Position numbers and translations under genes: made by a program
In this document: piece after piece, positions 56,001 through 59,406 of the stretch
How positions within the stretch are numbered: the stretch's first letter is position 1
How the letters are laid out: the number at the start of each line of letters is the position of its first letter
Assembly (NCBI GenBank): GCA_013316825.1
Contig: WSLY01000014.1
Coordinates: 1 to 59,406 of the forward strand
Length of the DNA stretch: 59,406 bases
Origin: Lachnospiraceae bacterium
Lineage (GTDB): Bacteria; Bacillota; Clostridia; Lachnospirales; Lachnospiraceae
Direction: 5' to 3'
Notes under the pieces: generated by a model
Told to the model about the DNA's origin: nothing
Databases searched by the model: none
The model's input: only the letters and a program-made list of their open reading frames with translations

Positions 56001-56717
56001 ATGAAAAAAGAAAATATTATCTGCTATAAAAAAGGAATCCGCCATGGGATTCCTATCGCGCTGGGTTATCTTGCCGTCTCCTTCACACTCGGCATTGCAG
56101 CCCAAAATGCCGGCATGACGGCGTTTCAAGCGACGCTTACAAGCCTTCTTGTCAACGCCTCCGCCGGACAGTATGCGGGTTTTACCGTAATTGCTGCGCA
56201 GGGCAGTTATCTGGAGATGGCTGTTATGATATTGATTGCCAACGCCCGCTACCTCTTGATGTCCTGCTCTCTCAGCCAGAAGCTCTCCGGCGATTTTCCG
56301 TTTTTCCACAGGCTGCTTGTCGGTTTTGACGTCACGGATGAAATCTTCGGCGTTTCCATGGCATATCCCGGCAGGCTGAATCCCTTTTATACCTACGGCG
56401 TCATGACCGCCGCCGCACCCGGCTGGGCATTAGGCACCTGTCTCGGCGTACTCTGCGGCAGCCTGCTTCCGGCAAACATCGTCAGCGCCTTAAGCGTCGG
56501 ACTTTACGGTATGTTTATCGCCATTATCATCCCGCCTGCAAGAAAAAGCAGAATCATCGCCGGACTGGTCGTCGTTTCCATGCTGGCAAGCTTTCTTTTT
56601 GCAAAGATTCCTGTCTTTGGGTTTCTCTCCTCCGGTATGCGCATCATTGTGCTAACCGTAGTTATCTCGGGCGCCGCTGCCATTCTCTTCCCCATTCCTG
56701 ACGGGGAACAGGCATAA
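56001..56717 (+). CDS. azlC: Branched-chain amino acid exporter, large subunit AzlC
   Basis: A 238-residue membrane protein with about five to six helices. The opening KGIRHGIPIALGYLAVSFTL, NAGMTAFQATLTSLLVNASA and GQYAGFTVIAAQ match AzlC. With AzlD it exports branched-chain amino acids (and toxic analogues such as azaleucine). AAAGG lies 11 bases before the ATG. The azlD gene follows after 104 bases. Confidence 0.92.
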   Translation: MKKENIICYKKGIRHGIPIALGYLAVSFTLGIAAQNAGMTAFQATLTSLLVNASAGQYAGFTVIAAQGSYLEMAVMILIANARYLLMSCSLSQKLSGDFPFFHRLLVGFDVTDEIFGVSMAYPGRLNPFYTYGVMTAAAPGWALGTCLGVLCGSLLPANIVSALSVGLYGMFIAIIIPPARKSRIIAGLVVVSMLASFLFAKIPVFGFLSSGMRIIVLTVVISGAAAILFPIPDGEQA

Positions 56718-56755
56718 AACGCCGGCAAGCGGCGATACGAACAAAAGAACAAAGC

Positions 56756-56796
56756 GTTTGCGAGCCTGTGCACGTCAGCAAACAAGGTTTGCACAG
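56756..56796 (+). promoter_or_regulatory. Competing hairpins between azlC and azlD
   Basis: GTTTGC (56756-56761), GCAAAC (56778-56783) and GTTTGC (56787-56792) can pair alternately. CTGTGCA (56766-56772) also pairs with TGCACAG (56790-56796). These may set the expression ratio of the two subunits. Confidence 0.35.
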
Positions 56797-56821
56797 CAGG
56801 ATATGCGCGAAAGGAAGGTTT

Positions 56822-57127
56822 ATGGAACATAATATTTATCTGTACATCTTGATTATGGCAGGCGTCAGCTACCTGATACGGGTTCTGCCGCTCACACTGA
56901 TAAGAAAGGACATCTCCAACCGGACCATCCGCTCCTTTTTATACTACGTCCCTTATGTGACCCTGTCCGTTATGACCTTCCCCGCTATTCTGGAAGCAAC
57001 CGGCAGCTTCTATTCAGGTCTTGCAGCCCTGCTCGTGGGTATCGTGCTCGCATGGTGTAAAAGGGGGCTGTTTCAGGTTGCCGTCTTTTCCTGCCTCACC
57101 GTTTTGATTCTGGAGCTTTTTCTGTAA
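56822..57127 (+). CDS. azlD: Branched-chain amino acid exporter, small subunit AzlD
   Basis: A 101-residue protein from ATG 56822 (AAGGAAGG upstream; the earlier in-frame ATG at 56768 lacks this). Three membrane helices, with SYLIRVLPLTLIRKDISNRT and SFLYYVPYVTLSVMTFPAIL, match AzlD, the partner of AzlC. It is needed for stable exporter assembly. Confidence 0.92.
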   Translation: MEHNIYLYILIMAGVSYLIRVLPLTLIRKDISNRTIRSFLYYVPYVTLSVMTFPAILEATGSFYSGLAALLVGIVLAWCKRGLFQVAVFSCLTVLILELFL

Positions 57128-57136
57128 CACATTTGT

Positions 57137-58468
57137 CTACAAACCGAGCAGGCAGGAAGCAAACTGAAAATACACCATAAGGGAAAGCGCATCCACAATC
57201 GTCGTAATAAACGGACTTGCCATTACCGCAGGGTCAAATCCTATCCGCTTTGCCAGCACCGGAAGCGTACAGCCTATCAGCTTGGCAATCAGGATCGCCA
57301 CGACTAACGTCAGGCAGACCACAAGGGCAACACTGACCCCCACCCTGTCGAAAAGCATAAGCTTGGCAAAATTTGCCAGTGCCAGCGTAACGCCGCACAG
57401 AAATGCAACCCTTGCCTCCTTCCACATAATCCGCAAGGTATCCCTGTAAGTGATTTCTCCCAGCGAAAGTCCGCGGATAACCGTTACGCTTGCCTGTCCG
57501 CCCGCATTGCCTCCCGTATCCATCAGCATGGGAATAAACATGATAAGCGCGGCGCAGGTGCTCAACGCCTTCTCAAAATGACCGATAATCTGTCCCGTAA
57601 AAGTAGCCGATACCATCAAAAGCAAAAGCCATGGTATACGCTTTTTAAATGTTTCCAAAATACCTGTCTTCATATAAGGCTTGTCCGAAGGCATAATAGC
57701 CGCCATTTTCTCGATGTCCTCGGTCGCCTCTTCCTCCAGAATATCCACGATATCGTCAACCGTGATAATGCCGACCAGACGGTTTTCATTGTCCACGACG
57801 GGCATAGAGGTAAAATCATACTTCTTGAACTTTGCGGCAGCCTCTTCCTGATCTGTCAGTGTATTGATGGAAATCACGTTTTCATGCATAATATCCCCAA
57901 TAATCTCGTCCGGCTCGCTAAGCAGCAAATACCTGAGCGCCACAGTCCCTAAAAGCTTCCTCTGCGCATCCAGCACATAACAAATATTAATCGTCTCACT
58001 GTCAAGCCCCACCTTGCGTATCCGCTCAATCGCACCCGCAACGGTCAGGGTTTCTTTTAAATCTACATACTCGACTGTCATAATGCTGCCTGCGGAATCC
58101 ACGGGATACCGCAGCAGCAGGTTGATATCCCTGCGGGTATCCGGACTCGCATTTGCAAGCAGCTTTTTTACAATATTGGCGGGCATCTCCTCCAAAAGGT
58201 CAACCGCATCGTCCGCCATCAAATTGTCAATAATACCTGCCGCGTCCCTCTCTGACAGAGAGGTGATAATCATCTGCTGATTCTCAACCTCCAGATAAGA
58301 AAACACATCGGCAGCCAAATCCTTCGGCAGAATCCGAAACATCTTGAGCATTTCCTCTTCCTCAAGCTGCTCCATCAGCGCTGCAACATCTGCCTCGTTC
58401 ATCTCTGCGACACGCTGACGCAGAGAAGTATACTGGCAGGTCGTCAGTAACTTCCTGATTTCTTCCAT
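57137..58468 (-). CDS. mgtE: Magnesium transporter MgtE
   Basis: A 443-residue protein: MgtE N-domain (MNEADVAALMEQLEEEEMLK), two CBS domains at about residues 130-255 that sense Mg2+, and a C-terminal channel of five helices with MFIPMLMDTGGNAGGQASVT. It imports Mg2+, gated by cytoplasmic Mg2+. The start overlaps a small upstream frame. No M-box (ykoK) structure was recognised in the leader. Confidence 0.95.
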   Translation of the reverse strand: MEEIRKLLTTCQYTSLRQRVAEMNEADVAALMEQLEEEEMLKMFRILPKDLAADVFSYLEVENQQMIITSLSERDAAGIIDNLMADDAVDLLEEMPANIVKKLLANASPDTRRDINLLLRYPVDSAGSIMTVEYVDLKETLTVAGAIERIRKVGLDSETINICYVLDAQRKLLGTVALRYLLLSEPDEIIGDIMHENVISINTLTDQEEAAAKFKKYDFTSMPVVDNENRLVGIITVDDIVDILEEEATEDIEKMAAIMPSDKPYMKTGILETFKKRIPWLLLLMVSATFTGQIIGHFEKALSTCAALIMFIPMLMDTGGNAGGQASVTVIRGLSLGEITYRDTLRIMWKEARVAFLCGVTLALANFAKLMLFDRVGVSVALVVCLTLVVAILIAKLIGCTLPVLAKRIGFDPAVMASPFITTIVDALSLMVYFQFASCLLGL

Positions 58469-58557
58469 ATCATAACTCCTTCATAGAAAAATGTGGTCTT
58501 CATGCATCGGGCAGGAAGAGGGTTATCGTTGCTATTCTTCTTACTGTGCGATTTCAT
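58444..58557 (-). CDS. Possible leader peptide frame overlapping mgtE
   Basis: A 37-codon frame from ATG 58557 (preceded by AAAGGTGGTGG) ends 25 bases inside mgtE. The peptide begins MKSHSKKNSNDNPLPARCMK. Two prolines lie in the middle. Overlap with the mgtE start could couple or gate translation. It might be a chance frame. Confidence 0.3.
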   Translation of the reverse strand: MKSHSKKNSNDNPLPARCMKTTFFYEGVMIWKKSGSY

Positions 58558-58615
58558 AAAACCACCACCTTTCCGTCAGGAGTTATCCCCTTTGCTTTTC
58601 TTTCATTTTAGCACT

Positions 58616-59269
58616 TTAAGATTCTTTGTCAATGTAATTCACTTCTTCCAGCACTTCTATGACTGCCCTGCCTGCCGTCGCCTCCGTAAGCTCCTTCACA
58701 AGCATTTCCTTCCATACCGCCGGAAATAAAAGTTCCAGTGTTACCTTGTCCGTATATTCGCTTTTTAGCGGCTCAATTCCCCTGCTGCCCAGAAGATACA
58801 GGATTTTTCCAATCCCGTTATAATCCGTCTCCACCAACAGGCGCACGCCAACACGCAATGTACCCAGCCGGCAATTTTTAAGTCCTTCCTTTACTGCCTG
58901 CGAGTACGCCCTGACCAGTCCGCCGGTTCCTAAAAGCGTCCCCCCAAAATAGCGTGTGACGACAACCGCAACATTCTTGAGTTTCTCCCCCAAAAGCACT
59001 TCTAGCATAGGACGTCCCGCCGTTCCCGACGGCTCGCCGTCATCGCTGCAGCGTGTTAAGAGCGCACCGTTTCCCACGACAAATGCGGTGCAGTTATGAG
59101 TTGCATCCCAATACTTTTTCTTTACCATCTCGATAAAAGCTGCTGCTTCTTCTTCGTTCTCCACAGGCTGTACTGTTGCAATAAAACGGGATTTCTTTTC
59201 CACAAGCTCTCCCTGCCCGCCTTCTACCACTACCTGATAAGACTCTTTTTTCTCATTTTTATACCCCAT
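58616..59269 (-). CDS. YigZ/IMPACT family protein
   Basis: A 217-residue protein from ATG 59269, the length usual for YigZ; a GTG at 59335 with a GGAGG next to it is an alternative longer start. The IMPACT N-terminal domain has VEKKSRFIATVQPVENEEEA, then THNCTAFVVG and the signature SDDGEPSGTAGRPMLEVL, followed by VVVTRYFGGTLLGTGGLVRA and a DUF1949-like C-terminal part. The family may act in translation control; its molecular role in bacteria is unsettled. Confidence 0.9.
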   Translation of the reverse strand: MGYKNEKKESYQVVVEGGQGELVEKKSRFIATVQPVENEEEAAAFIEMVKKKYWDATHNCTAFVVGNGALLTRCSDDGEPSGTAGRPMLEVLLGEKLKNVAVVVTRYFGGTLLGTGGLVRAYSQAVKEGLKNCRLGTLRVGVRLLVETDYNGIGKILYLLGSRGIEPLKSEYTDKVTLELLFPAVWKEMLVKELTEATAGRAVIEVLEEVNYIDKES

Positions 59270-59406
59270 GTCCACTTTGGCGGACGCAAATTCAATCGTT
59301 GAAAGCACTTTTCTTTCAACCTTCACACGCCCCACTCCTCCCTGTTTTTATGCTATTTAAAATTTCGGTATCAAAAGCCCTGTCAGTTTACTCCTCAAAG
59401 TATAGC

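Noticed and set aside
58469..58620. M-box (ykoK) magnesium riboswitch before mgtE
   Set aside because: The leader is too short and lacks the conserved M-box elements I could look for.

Overview
The window looks like a chromosomal segment of a gut-type Clostridia bacterium, most likely Lachnospiraceae. This is judged from gene families only: a YerC/TrpR-like regulator, a bactofilin beside a degenerate M23 protein, class III fructose-bisphosphatase, a DUF1836 protein, a CIRCE-controlled groESL operon, a CsoR-CopA pair, a lysine riboswitch on dapA-dapB, and AGGAGG-type ribosome sites. No rRNA, tRNA or CRISPR array was found. Most genes lie on the minus strand.

Positions 1-8328 are an accessory region. 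It opens with the end of a phage tail tape measure gene and a tail fibre gene. These are followed by non-phage genes: a TauE/SafE exporter with a MarR regulator, a hexapeptide acyltransferase, a gene interrupted by an in-frame TAG, and a MATE efflux pump. It ends with a large serine recombinase, directly beside a headless 3' piece of an ABC substrate-binding protein gene. This reads as one integration junction (attR) of an element that split that gene. The other half is outside the window.

Positions 8400-23030 are mostly core functions: PHP hydrolase, DUF1836, YerC, bactofilin with a dead LytM-like protein, PTS IIC, cold shock protein, an orphan eukaryotic-type HisA with an EamA-like carrier, a LytTR/DUF3021/CPBP module, an SPFH protein with a ribbon-helix-helix protein, an Asn-rich lipoprotein, fbp, and dapB-dapA behind a lysine riboswitch.

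Positions 23387-31015 are a minus-strand run of small modifying enzymes: a methyltransferase, four GNATs (one fused to an unknown domain), two alpha/beta hydrolases (one fused to a membrane domain), a PPOX-fold protein, an AadA-like nucleotidyltransferase and a nitroreductase. Several are translationally coupled. The next gap (31016-31345) holds 36-bp tandem repeats running into a 137-bp palindrome.

Positions 31346-50214 carry a three-gene glycerol-3-phosphate dehydrogenase-like FAD operon, lacZ, copA-csoR with a clear operator, a secreted solute-binding-like protein, a 3D-domain protein, groESL, a Tyr/Asn-rich repeat membrane protein, a DUF1905-like/C39-like fusion, an AraC regulator and an unknown membrane protein. 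Positions 50371-59406 carry a heterodimeric ABC exporter, a GNAT, an NSS transporter, azlCD, mgtE and a YigZ/IMPACT protein.

The observations most worth a second look are the palindrome/tandem-repeat element, the split substrate-binding protein gene, the in-frame TAG, the SPFH/RHH operon with a palindrome on its -10, the three-hairpin PTS leader, the repeat-rich membrane protein beside the C39-like fusion, and the enzyme island.
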